Assembly (NCBI GenBank): GCA_014529385.2
Contig: CM043969.1
Location: 37,197,922 to 37,261,921, forward strand
Length of the DNA stretch: 64,000 nucleotides
Direction of reading: 5' to 3'
DNA from: Adiantum capillus-veneris
Lineage: Eukaryota; Streptophyta; Polypodiopsida; Polypodiales; Pteridaceae
The notes under the pieces are model-generated. The model was not told the origin of the DNA. It was given only the letters and a program-made list of their open reading frames with translations, and made no database searches. The translations under genes and the position numbers were made by a program. Below, piece by piece: positions 32,701 to 42,339 of the stretch; the first letter of the stretch is position 1, and every line of letters begins with the position of its first letter.

Positions 32701-35700
32701 TAGTCTCTTGCTGAATTGGGTTTTCCGTTCCACAATTCATTGTTTCTCTTGGTGGTTCTAATAAAGCTTGTGCAGCCTCGATCATTCTCTGGCACATTTC
32801 AAGTCTCTGCTTTTCCAATTCCGCGTTTGGGTATGTCATCCACCTCTGTTCTTGTGTTTGGTTGTTCTTTAACCTAGCTTCGTAAGCCCTCATCAGTGCG
32901 TCCAATGGTTCGTGTACTTTGTCAACTAGCACTGATCCCCCTGAGCTTAAGCTCGTTGTTTCTTTGGTACTCTTTTGTTTCGTTCTTTTCGGGCTCATCT
33001 CTCGTTTCCCGTTTTGACTCTCAAGTTTTTCTAATCTAGCTTTAGTTTGCTTTAGTTCCTCAGCTAGAATAGCGTCTTCACGTTCTTTTCTCAACTTCAT
33101 GCGTGCTTTTCTAGCTTTCCATGTGTTTTTCTGACTCCGCGGTCCTTGACTAACCACTTCAGTCGCTAACTTACCATTCTCAGGTTCTCTAGTGGTTTTC
33201 TTAGCTTGAGCTCTAGTAACAACTTGCGTTGGTATCAGAGTTTCATTTTCAGACCCACTGCTGGTAGGAATAGTTTCTAGCATATTCAATGTCGTCTTTT
33301 GCACTTTGTTTGGATTCTTTGAACAATCCTCAATGAAGTGAGTAACCCCACACTCAGTGCAATAAGCGTTAATTCTAATGATTTCCGTATGTGGACAAAC
33401 ATTCATCAGATGGTCACCTCCACACTTGTAACAGGGTCCTAGTGCTGGTCTTGGTCCCATTTGATTCGTCCTTTGTGGATATGATGGTCTTTGTCCTGTT
33501 AACCCTCCATGAGCTATGAACATCAATGTTCTTGCGTCCAAATTGTATCTCTCTTCATCAGAAGCACTTGTAACTGTTGGTGTTCCAACATTCCCCATCA
33601 TGCCCCATGGTTCTGGTTGTTTTGGTTCTTCTGGTGGGTAATACACTGTCGGAGACATGTGTGCACCCGATTCTTCGTAATAGGATTGAACAGGCACTAA
33701 GGCTTGTTCTTCCTGATTCTCTAAGGTTGGTGCATATCTAATGCCCACTGGTCTTGCTCCTGGTAAAGGTGGTTGTTGTCCCAATACCGGTTGAGGTCTT
33801 TCTATCCCCATAGGTCCTGGTACATTTCCCGTTGGGTATCGAGGTACTGGATGTACCTGAGGTGGTGCTAATTGAGCAGGAGGTGCATACTGGCGCTCCC
33901 TTACATACCCTTTGTTGTAATAACACTCCTCTGTTGGATGATTTGTCCATTTTTGTTCAATAGCACACCATTTCAGTGTTTTTGGCAATGGTTTTTGGTA
34001 TGGTGCCATCCTTTTTAGAGCATCTTCTATCATTTGCTCTACATTTGGCATGGTTGTTGTTTGAACATTCTTTTTAGTGGTAGTCTCGCTCGCTACGGAG
34101 GAGGAGCTACTGGATGCAAAATCTGTATCCGCTGACACCTCTCCATAAACCGTACAGTTATCCACTAAGTACAATGCCTCTCTCGTTACTTGCTCGAAAC
34201 TTGTACAAGCTTTCAAGTGCAAGTCCTTCTTGAGAGTGTCGTTTCTCAGTCCCTCAATAAAGAGAACAGATAGTCTGTCATCTTGTGGTCGTTCACGTAC
34301 TGGACATCTCTCAATGTATTGTTTGAAGCGAAGTGAAGCTTCCTTCACTTTTTCGTGTTCTCTCTGTTTAAAAGCATATATTTGTGAAACCGTATTGTGC
34401 TTAATCCCTCGTTTTGAGAATTCCTCAGCAAACTCTCTTAGCAAATGGTCAATGTCCTGGAATCCCCCTATGTTCAGTGGTTGAAACCATGTCAATGCCG
34501 TACCTTCTAGAGTAAGACCAAATCCCTCGTATTGTGTATGGAAATCTGTTATCTGCTCAGCTCTTAAGACTTGCTTAAAGAGTGACACATGTGCATACGG
34601 ATCTCCTGAACCACCATACTTCTTTGGCATACACTTGGCTACTTGAGATGGTCTCATACGTCTATGGTCTGCCACCAATCTCATTGCTCCTGTGTCCCGG
34701 CTAAAGCTTTCTCTAGCATCATGGACTTCATGGGTTACCCTTGTCGGTTCCCCTGTCCTGAATCTACTACTGGGAGGTAAATGTGACGGTTCCGCTTCGA
34801 ATCTTGGACCTGGAGTGGTATACATGGGGATTGGAACTGCACTACCTCGATTCGTCTCCATTGACTCTCTGGAATGTAATGATCCCATTGGTCCGAGCTT
34901 CGAGTCCCAAGGTTGACTGAAAGAGTCAGCAACCTGAGTTCTTTGTCCTCCTGTTGTCATTGAGTTTTGCACTCCAGTTGTTGGTGCTGGTCTATGTGAG
35001 CTAGAAGTAACATAATACTGATGTAGTGGTCCCCCAAAGTATGTATATCCTTCTAATTCTCTCTTGCCCATTGTTGAGTATTGCCTCCCATACTTGTCGT
35101 AAGCGGCAATTTTCACTTCTGATCCCTCTGTGTAGGTAAAGACATAGAGTCTTTTTTTGTCTGTCAACTCTCCGGTGTAGGGTTCTTCACATCTATAATA
35201 GAGATCTTGCTCCCCATTATTATATTTGTATAGCCCCACATAGATGTTATCAGTGTTGATCCTTGTAGTTTCATTCTCTCTTCTTAACCTCGCATTAGGG
35301 AAGTTCATTATTGGTGCTTTCTCCTCGAGTTCTTCATCTATTTTGGCTTTGGTGCCCATCAATCCCCACTTGTCCACAATGTTAGGGTTTAGGACTACCA
35401 AATACATGGTACCCTCGTCATCTAGATATCTATCTCCGCTATAGCTCACAGGCACTAAGTCCTTGAACTCACTAGGTCTTTCTTCTATCTTTACACAATA
35501 GCGGTCCATTCCATCTTTGTAGATCTTTGCACCTTGCTCATTGTCGTACTGATATTTTATGAACAATAGCTTCATGGTGGCGGAAGGGTTTGATGATCCT
35601 GCTGCCATATTTTTTCTATCGTTCAGGTTCGAGTGTTCGGTGAAAATCTCGTAAGACCTCTCCGAAGAAGTATCGGAAACACTTCCTTCAAAGATCGGCT

Positions 35701-35812
35701 CTAATGGTTGCACCCAACTTTGGTTTACGCTTCCCTCGGTTGATATGACACTTGCTGGTTCCCCTTGTTCTGGTTGATTATTCCGGAGATTCCTGCCCGA
35801 TCTCAAATTCAT
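29702..35812 (-). CDS. gag-pro: Long Gag-protease polyprotein with integrase C-terminal piece and second protease-like domain
   Basis: The frame is open for 2,049 codons; the first ATG (MNLRSGRN) is at 35812, thirteen codons inside the open frame, and is my chosen start. Residue numbers count from the frame's beginning. Domains: Gag capsid-like region about 400-570 (LTWFQPLNIGG, FIEGLRNDTLKKDL); zinc knuckles of CX2CX3HX4C type at about 805-820 and 835-850; retropepsin at about 1285-1380 with AILDSGAGVAIATKE and IILGRPFMRQLKMVQDW; an integrase C-terminal segment at about 1520-1610 (RRQKEFFDKHVRTKEFKVGD, GPLVIKDLSPSGAVKL); a second protease-like domain at about 1690-1800 (ARALLDSGAQANLLS, LLLGQPWQKQYNAMIDW); then W[IV]xK motifs at about 1870-1990. 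Reverse transcriptase, RNase H and the integrase zinc and catalytic parts are absent, as if cut out in frame. The open frame and near-identical LTRs suggest that it is expressed and functional in Gag roles. A highly diverged relative is at 17-3838. Confidence 0.9.
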   Translation of the reverse strand: MNLRSGRNLRNNQPEQGEPASVISTEGSVNQSWVQPLEPIFEGSVSDTSSERSYEIFTEHSNLNDRKNMAAGSSNPSATMKLLFIKYQYDNEQGAKIYKDGMDRYCVKIEERPSEFKDLVPVSYSGDRYLDDEGTMYLVVLNPNIVDKWGLMGTKAKIDEELEEKAPIMNFPNARLRRENETTRINTDNIYVGLYKYNNGEQDLYYRCEEPYTGELTDKKRLYVFTYTEGSEVKIAAYDKYGRQYSTMGKRELEGYTYFGGPLHQYYVTSSSHRPAPTTGVQNSMTTGGQRTQVADSFSQPWDSKLGPMGSLHSRESMETNRGSAVPIPMYTTPGPRFEAEPSHLPPSSRFRTGEPTRVTHEVHDARESFSRDTGAMRLVADHRRMRPSQVAKCMPKKYGGSGDPYAHVSLFKQVLRAEQITDFHTQYEGFGLTLEGTALTWFQPLNIGGFQDIDHLLREFAEEFSKRGIKHNTVSQIYAFKQREHEKVKEASLRFKQYIERCPVRERPQDDRLSVLFIEGLRNDTLKKDLHLKACTSFEQVTREALYLVDNCTVYGEVSADTDFASSSSSSVASETTTKKNVQTTTMPNVEQMIEDALKRMAPYQKPLPKTLKWCAIEQKWTNHPTEECYYNKGYVRERQYAPPAQLAPPQVHPVPRYPTGNVPGPMGIERPQPVLGQQPPLPGARPVGIRYAPTLENQEEQALVPVQSYYEESGAHMSPTVYYPPEEPKQPEPWGMMGNVGTPTVTSASDEERYNLDARTLMFIAHGGLTGQRPSYPQRTNQMGPRPALGPCYKCGGDHLMNVCPHTEIIRINAYCTECGVTHFIEDCSKNPNKVQKTTLNMLETIPTSSGSENETLIPTQVVTRAQAKKTTREPENGKLATEVVSQGPRSQKNTWKARKARMKLRKEREDAILAEELKQTKARLEKLESQNGKREMSPKRTKQKSTKETTSLSSGGSVLVDKVHEPLDALMRAYEARLKNNQTQEQRWMTYPNAELEKQRLEMCQRMIEAAQALLEPPRETMNCGTENPIQQETIVSRVAEKTPSAQKPENTQKDDRIVLNTTDQEIESFHPVIQRSYGKDEDYNEFWKQVREANFANELSCQANQTNWEKDIRNPPIVEFEAGSQVDLDLQSYWGDGGSVRTMESKPHSLKTLPSYLGEYEAKSEIRALPSRKISSEKVMDSQGLIEILSTPVTCTITLAELLRLRPHMWTTVGKCLEKFGIKDPTSRLQESIEELSKPQKNAKPVPLNKVGEYCEGEEGNTTLPVEFQGVKTMAILDSGAGVAIATKEIWKKWGKPAIRKTRLKLQLADGHMEKPMGLLEKVVVTSCGIEYEQTFAIVDFGKENNYDIILGRPFMRQLKMVQDWGYDHIYLRNMETTTRVNLKDHSYKDVNRTPVEEFDSATLAGSEFPAWLGKPKELWMCGALKCGSLKREECVLERAIEDETYVREPFPEDTFEPLEWTHILATLDVCAIPDGPTTKFCDKDGYDVVPYFMLRTVLEKETEKNDTLEKLDELRLKAVASIYAQKRRQKEFFDKHVRTKEFKVGDYVLVYTLKQHAKKLKKRGMGPLVIKDLSPSGAVKLATLDGEEMPNWISGCRVKKYLLPLTQDMLLKIHQEKLRVQKKKKIVEEAQAEAKERMEKRRLLRQKQRNEGAIRINAVSITEMDNDKEEPIIECKVGTNQIKARALLDSGAQANLLSLSLYRQLTNDTKLQTAKQELKSYSENSIKTVGCTVLHIQINQYVYPHMFYVVEDQATQHPLLLGQPWQKQYNAMIDWSSKSVLIKYEGESQSVKFTKGAEPTPKEESTNKGKQQTEKKKKQWQPKVSIQPDYSSTRNSQHWIRKTSNNITAQPWDKTKESKLVWKQKKAVPENNKVENRVFNTRQQSAPRQSRTVKQIWIPKKFMTAQSYSQQIWIPKICKKELPSIQSTETPRYFKARESTHRIKQVWVAKSLWQAQAKRKQIWIVKKDNKVTKNPSTDSNTEVPKPTQNPTTNPSIKQRAALLERMLYRRSTIALETYDQNNYNASPTDTS

Positions 35813-35851
35813 CAATTCCCCTAAAGGACTGTAACTTTTCCATCTCGGCAA

Positions 35852-37222
35852 TTTGTTTTCCCCAAGTTTTTGTGGTCAGATTTGATCCAAACTGATTGAT
35901 ACTTGGTCAACTGTTTAATCTTGTCAGTTGGACAACTTCTGTTTCATCAAGTGAGAATTTTGTCGCAGTTATGCTCAAAAAGACATTATACGCGTATGAG
36001 GTCTTTTTTCACAGATTTTGACTATTTTGGTTTTGCTCACTCTCAGTGGCCCCTTTATGCTCTGTTCACTCACAAAATTCAGTTTGAACTCTGTTTGAGC
36101 AAGTTATGGCTAATTTAGGCTTTTCTTGGCAATTTTCCGCTTTTGACTTGTTTTTTGGGTCAATTGTGATCCAAATGGGATGAAACTTGAAATATAGCCT
36201 CTAGATAGCTATTACAATGGATCTGTGTTGGCAAAGTATCAAAATATGTCCAAAATTAGGTCAAAGACATCATACGCGTATGATGTCTTTTTCATCAATT
36301 TGGGTCCAAACTTGATATTTATGCTTTCTACAGTGTTTGTAACAATCTTGTCAGGTCAGATTTCAAAAATAAGCAGTGGAAGTGCAAAAAGACATTATAC
36401 GCGTATGATGTCTTTTTTCCCAGATTTTGACTATTTTTGGTTTTAAGACTTCTCCAATGTTTATAATTGAGTTTCAAGTGTTTTTGTCAGGTTTGAATGT
36501 AAAAGCAAGATCTGAATCAAAATTTCTTGTTCTTTGCGTTTTTCTGCTCTCTGACTTGGTCTTTTTGGGTTTCTTTGAGTGTTAATGTTCTTGTTTTAAG
36601 TTGATCTTGGGGTAAAACCCCCCTTCTAAACACTCTGGCAATGTCAAATTTTCAATTTTAGTCTCTGTTTAGGTCCTAAGACATCATACGCGTATGATGT
36701 CTAAAGTTGCAGATTTCCAGTTTTTCAGCACGGAACTCTCCCAATAGCTCTTTTAAGTGCTCAGCAACAGTCAGTTACACAGAAAATTTTTCTGAACTTT
36801 GTTTATTGCATATTTCACTACCAAAGCAACTTTTTCAGTGATCTAACATGCAATCAAACACATCAAGCAAATAGAACACCAATTGATAGCTCTAGATCAG
36901 GATCAAATCAGGCCCTACCTAGGCTACTTCTAATCATAAAATGGTTTTTTTGCAATTGAAAATATAAAGAGATTTACTACCACACAAGGAGTAGCAAATG
37001 CTTTTTATGTCAACAACCACTTAAACACCATCAAAAACAATCTAATCTAAGCTAAACTAAAAATACTGTCAACACGGAAGACCCAGGAATACCCCACTTC
37101 CTAGTATCTCTCGAGACCTTCGGAGTCCACCACTCCTAGATCTTTTCTAACTAAAGTATACAAAGTAGTTTATACGACTCACCGCGTAGGATTAGTCTAA
37201 GGTCACCTACTTAGGGCTCTCG
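35852..37222 (-). other. Leader (5' untranslated region) of the young element
   Basis: About 1.4 kb between primer site and Gag ORF, AT-rich, with no supported protein. It carries palindrome cluster 2. Such a leader would contain packaging and dimerisation signals in a typical LTR element. Confidence 0.7.
35981..36702. repeat. Palindrome cluster 2: four copies of the 24-bp palindrome in the leader
   Basis: Positions: 35981-36004 (two changes), 36265-36288 (exact), 36390-36413 (one change), 36679-36702 (exact). Start distances are 284, 125 and 289 bp, nearly the same series as in cluster 1. The flanks of the first and third copies match each other (CAGATTTTGACTATTTT follows both), showing an underlying degenerate repeat. 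Confidence 0.95.
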
Positions 37223-37240
37223 TCCCCGGCAGCGGCGCCA
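37223..37240 (-). promoter_or_regulatory. Primer-binding site for tRNA-Asp
   Basis: The minus strand reads TGGCGCCGCTGCCGGGGA, two bases inside the 5' LTR. The 3' end of plant tRNA-Asp (from memory: TCCCCGGCAACGGCGCCA) pairs with it at all but one base. Confidence 0.9.
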
Positions 37241-37242
37241 AA

Positions 37243-38179
37243 TGTTAAGGCGGTTACGCCGCTAGCGGAAGCTAAATAGCGAGAACTCAACCAACAACAG
37301 AATTTGTCAGACGAGGACGAAGCTTGACCCGCAGGCGCATGGAAACAACTAGGTGGGTGTCAAATCACCTACTCGACCTTCTAATGACAATCACTACCAA
37401 GGAAATCAAATCTAAGTTCTAAAATACGCAAGTGACTGAAATCCGTACTACGAACGAATGCTATACGAAACAGGATCTAGAATCATCGAATCGATCTCAA
37501 ACTCAAGGGGAAGTCTATACACTAGGTAAGAACAACACCCTAAAGACTTGAACTGCAAAATCAACCTATAACCACTCCGTGCGGTAAACGCGTATGAAGA
37601 CAGGCCGAAAATTACAGGTGATCGAAACTTGACCCCGATGGTACCAATGCGTAGCTCTACTCGTTGTGGTTCTATAGATATGCTGCACGCTCTATTCCGA
37701 CACACGAGTTGGAAGAAAACTCACACCGAAGCTCGTAGGAACTTACCACACATAGAAGCCGATAGCGCGCACTCTTGGTATCTGTGCGTAGCTCTCGCCG
37801 TTGCTAACACAATGGCGGTGTCGCTTCTCCAATGGCGGCTCCGTAGCTCGCGTAGCAAGGAGATAAGACTCTCTCTCTCTCTCACTCTCTCAGACACAGT
37901 CACGGCGCTCAAAAACTCACTTTGATTAATAATTGAATCTCCTTTAGGTTACAAAACTTTGGCTTATATACCTCAGCCTTGGAGGTGAGAACATCTCTAA
38001 TTATTTACATCAGCAGGTGAAATTACGTCGGGATTACAAGCTGGAAACTCAATTGAGTCCCGTTACTTAATGAATGGCTCAAATCAAAATTAATGTCGGA
38101 AAGACATTTATTACAATCAATGGTTACAAAATGATGGGTGTGAGCAAAAATGCGGTTGTGATCCTCTGCTGGCTCAACA
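37243..38179 (-). repeat. 5' LTR of the young element
   Basis: 937 bp, TG...CA, followed by the AAAAT duplication. The minus-strand TATA box (TATATAAG) is at about 37965-37973, leaving roughly 690 bp of transcribed LTR before the primer site. Confidence 0.95.
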
Positions 38180-39303
38180 AAAATGCAATTTTCTTCCTTT
38201 ACTTCTGCTTTTAGTAAGTTTTTTCAACTTTGGCTTAATAGGGGTGGTGCTTGCATCAAGTCCTACCATTGAAACAAGTCTTGGGCAAAAATTGTTTTTC
38301 TAGCTAGTAGCTAGGGAGAAAAACGAGATTTTCTCCTCGTAGTACGCAAAATCACATTTTTTCCCATTTTAGTTTTCCAATAGGTTGTTGCTATCACTTT
38401 AGGTCCAATGTGACAAGAAATCAAAATTTTAACAAAACTTGAACTCCTTGGGTGAATTTACCTCTTTTCTCACACTAAGAACTCGACCTCTTAAACAACT
38501 TTTTATTCACTCTCTTTTTGCTGATTTTCAAATGAAGCACATGCTAACACAATCTCCACCAAAATGTGGATAAAATCCCATCCAAAAAATGCATCTACTT
38601 ACCCTACTCCTAGAACAAGAGAAAAGAACACTCAAAAATGACAACTTACAACAAAAACTTTGATTTTGCATTTTTCTTGCGTTTTTTCAACCTAGTGTGA
38701 ACTTCAATGCTTTAATAGCCAAAAAATTCACACACAAAGCTCTAAACCTATTCGCAACACTTTACTCTATCATCTAGCTACTCATATGGCGAGAAAAGCA
38801 TCACTAAAAACACAAAGACTAAGGATGTCTTAATCTCCACTCCTACTCTACTCTATCCAACTAGTCTATCTAAGTTAACTCTGCTAGGTTTTTTGTATGT
38901 CTTCACAGTAATTTAGGTACTTGTTCCTCATTGGAACCAATGTCTAAGGGGGCTTTTATAGCATATGTCACATCTCACAAAGAGACATTCCCAAGACTAA
39001 AATGTCAATCCAAGAGAAGTAACTCAAATTGTAACGGAATTAGGCTAATAACATTGATTGTAGCGGAATAAAAGCGACAATAGTGAGCATTTCATTAAGT
39101 GAATTCCTAATGAAGATAGAGAAAGTAATTGGTTGAAGGTAGCAACACAGATACTAGACAAATATTACACCTAGTTAGCTTGGCATGAACAATACTTGTA
39201 AAAGAGAGAGAAATTGATAACACTTGAGGACCGGATTTACTTGGAGCTACTCCCCCCTCCACAAGGCTCTTGTATTATATGTTCTCCCATAAAGAGAGAC
39301 TTG

Positions 39304-40527
39304 CAAATTCAATTTTTATTTAATGGCTTGCCTTCTTATGTCAAGTAGAACCCTTGTCGTAGCCCTTGTCGAGTTTTGACACTTATACCTAGTAGCTAAG
39401 AGGAAAATGCAATTTTCTTCCTTTACTTCTGCTTTTAGTAAGTTTTTTCAACTTTGGCTTAATAGGGGTGGTGCTTGCATCAAGTCCTACCATTGAAACA
39501 AGTCTTGGGCAAAAATTGTTTTTCTAGCTAGTAGCTAGGGAGAAAAACGAGATTTTCTCCTCGTAGTACGCAAAATCACATTTTTTCCCATTTTAGTTTT
39601 CCAATAGGTTGTTGCTATCACTTTAGGTCCAATGTGACAAGAAATCAAAATTTTAACAAAACTTGAACTCCTTGGGTGAATTTACCTCTTTTCTCACACT
39701 AAGAACTCGACCTCTTAAACAACTTTTTATTCACTCTCTTTTTGCTGATTTTCAAATGAAGCACATGCTAACACAATCTCCACCAAAATGTGGATAAAAT
39801 CCCATCCAAAAAATGCATCTACTTACCCTACTCCTAGAACAAGAGAAAAGAACACTCAAAAATGACAACTTACAACAAAAACTTTGATTTTGCATTTTTC
39901 TTGCGTTTTTTCAACCTAGTGTGAACTTCAATGCTTTAATAGCCAAAAAATTCACACACAAAGCTCTAAACCTATTCGCGACACTTTACTCTATCATCTA
40001 GCTACTCATATGGCGAGAAAAGCATCACTAAAAACACAAAGACTAAGGATGTCTTAATCTCCACTCCTACTCTACTCTATCCAACTAGTCTATCTAAGTT
40101 AACTCTGCTAGGTTTTTTGTATGTCTTCACAGTAATTTAGGTACTTGTTCCTCATTGGAACCAATGTCTAAGGGGGCTTTTATAGCATATGTCACATCTC
40201 ACAAAGAGACATTCCCAAGACTAAAATGTCAATCCAAGAGAAGTAACTCAAATTGTAACGGAATTAGGCTAATAACATTGATTGTAGCGGAATAAAAGCG
40301 ACAATAGTGAGCATTTCATTAAGTGAATTCCTAATGAAGATAGAGAAAGTAATTGGTTGAAGGTAGCAACACAGATACTAGACAAATATTACACCTAGTT
40401 AGCTTGGCATGAACAATACTTGTAAAAGAGAGAGAAATTGATAACACTTGAGGACCGGATTTACTTGGAGCTACTCCCCCCTCCACAAGGCTCTTGTATT
40501 ATATGTTCTCCCATAAAGAGAGACTTG
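39304..40527. repeat. 1,224-bp tandem repeat unit, copy C
   Basis: Full-length third copy, ending at AGAGACTTG (40527), after which the sequence changes to unrelated DNA. One visible difference from copy B is CGCGACAC near 39978, where B has CGCAACAC. The copies are so similar that duplication by unequal exchange looks recent. Confidence 0.92.
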
Positions 40528-40947
40528 GTACAATACAATTTTTGTGTTACTTAAGACCTTTTTGATGCCATGAATATGGAAAGCTTCATGTACCAATATT
40601 ATGCTCAAAACAACAATTAACTTTCTTTTGCAATAGACAAGAACTTGTCCCCCAAGACCTCAAACACCTTCAAAGGTGGAGAGAGCTGGTAGGGAGTGCG
40701 AAAAGTGAAGAGGAAGAAGATGTGCCACCCAAGAATGAAGTATTCTCCTCACATATCATCACTCTTAGAGCATGGCTTAGGATAATAATGAAGATGGAGA
40801 GAAAGATGAGCATGCTTGGAGCTTGTCTCTTGCTTGGATATGCATTCCATGGTCAAGAATTGTTTTTGTAGGCTTCTCCATTACTCTCCCTTGAGATGGA
40901 GACTTGATTTTCATTGCACACAAGTGTGTGTGTGTGGGGCTCGTGAG

Positions 40948-41070
<123 letters not shown>

Positions 41071-41510
41071 CGACGTAGCTTGAATACACAAGCTTGAAGC
41101 TCATTGGCTCAAGCATGGGGCTAGCCAATGGGAGACCTAGATCAAATCAAGCAAGGGGAGTAGCATTTAGACAAGTTTCCTTCTTTCCCCCTTTGAGAGA
41201 GAGCTGAATCTATTAATTAATTGAAGCTAAATTCTTATTGGCTCTCTAGGTCAATTGGCCAATAGGAATTAAGCTTGCATATGGTTTGCTCAATTCTCAT
41301 TGGATCCCTTGATAGAATGTCCACAATGGGAATAAAGGAGTTGTAATTCTTATTGGTCCTTTTTATGGGCTTTTCCATAATGTTTAAGCTTAATTCAATT
41401 AAGCTTAATTCTCATTGGTCCTCATCCAATAGGATTCAAGCTTAATTGGGGGCAACTTGTCTAAGGGCCTTACATGTGTCCTTTATGCGCCATGTGGAAG
41501 GGTGACTCTT

Positions 41511-41515
<5 letters not shown>

Positions 41516-41565
<50 letters not shown>
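41516..41565. repeat. (GT)n microsatellite
   Basis: About 50 bp of uninterrupted GT. Confidence 0.97.
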
Positions 41566-41566
<1 letters not shown>

Positions 41567-42339
41567 CTCTCTCATCCTCCTAGATGTAGGGCTCGCCCCC
41601 TCCTTTGTAGGAGTTGTGTTGACTTTTGGCTCAAGCACCTATTGTTGGCTTTCATGATGCTTAACCTAAGGTCTTTTAAAGGGAGAGTGTTAGTGTTAGT
41701 TTTCTAAACTTTAGTGTTAAAAGTCCTTAGACTTTGGAGGCTTTCATGATGCTTAACCTAAGGTCTTTTAAAGCTCCATTAAGTGTGCATTGCTCTTTGG
41801 TAGACCTCTCTCCATTTGGACCCTTATTGAGAGAAGCTTATCTCTCCTCTTGGTCATTTGTTGAGAATAGATCTAGCAGCACATATCCATATCCTAAATC
41901 TTGTTCCCTTTTATCTTCCCATATTAAATGATCAATTCAGTATGAGAAGATCATTTGGGATAGGTAGATATTAGATTTTATGACATTACCTCTCTCTTGA
42001 AATCATAGTGGTCCTCGACTGTGAGGTAGAGAAGGTAAATCCTAGTCATTAGTCCATGGTTTCCTAGCAGATAAAGGATCCCTTTCTATGGAATCATTCT
42101 AGAATGGATGACTAATCCATTTGATGCTTGAGAAACTCAGCTGCTAGAAGCATGCCTGCTCTTTAGTCCATATCATACTTCTAAAATAGAATGGAAAATT
42201 CTACTTAATGTTTGGGAGACATTGTCACCACAAACGTGATCCTAAGCATGCATACTTATTAAATTTGTGCACAATAAAAGAAAAAGAGAGAGTCTTATAA
42301 GACAAAAATATTTTTTATTTAAAATGCATTTACATTTCC

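Larger units (their letters stand above)
22623..38179 (-). mobile_element. Young 15.56-kb LTR retrotransposon without reverse transcriptase (non-autonomous)
   Basis: Two 937-bp LTRs (22623-23559 and 37243-38179) start TGTTAAGG and end TCAACA; I see one difference between them. The target duplication AAAAT is perfect. The primer site matches plant tRNA-Asp with one mismatch and the polypurine tract is intact, both on the minus strand. Internal order: leader with four palindromes, long Gag-protease ORF, non-coding 2.8 kb with five palindromes, then two overlapping ORFs, then the 3' LTR. No reverse transcriptase, RNase H or integrase core is visible on either strand. It must rely on an autonomous partner; the class resembles elements that keep only a Gag domain, but this one is larger and carries extra domains. 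Confidence 0.93.
22518..39303. repeat. 1,224-bp tandem repeat unit, copy B, split by the 15.6-kb element
   Basis: The first 105 bp are at 22518-22622 and the rest resumes at 38180-39303. The insertion duplicated AAAAT (22618-22622 and 38180-38184). Removing the insertion and one AAAAT restores a 1,224-bp unit. It shares with copy C most of the differences from copy A. Confidence 0.92.

Noticed and set aside
37223-37240. tRNA gene match
   Set aside because: Only the 18-base 3' end of tRNA-Asp is matched, next to an LTR; it is a primer-binding site. No complete tRNA gene was seen in the window.
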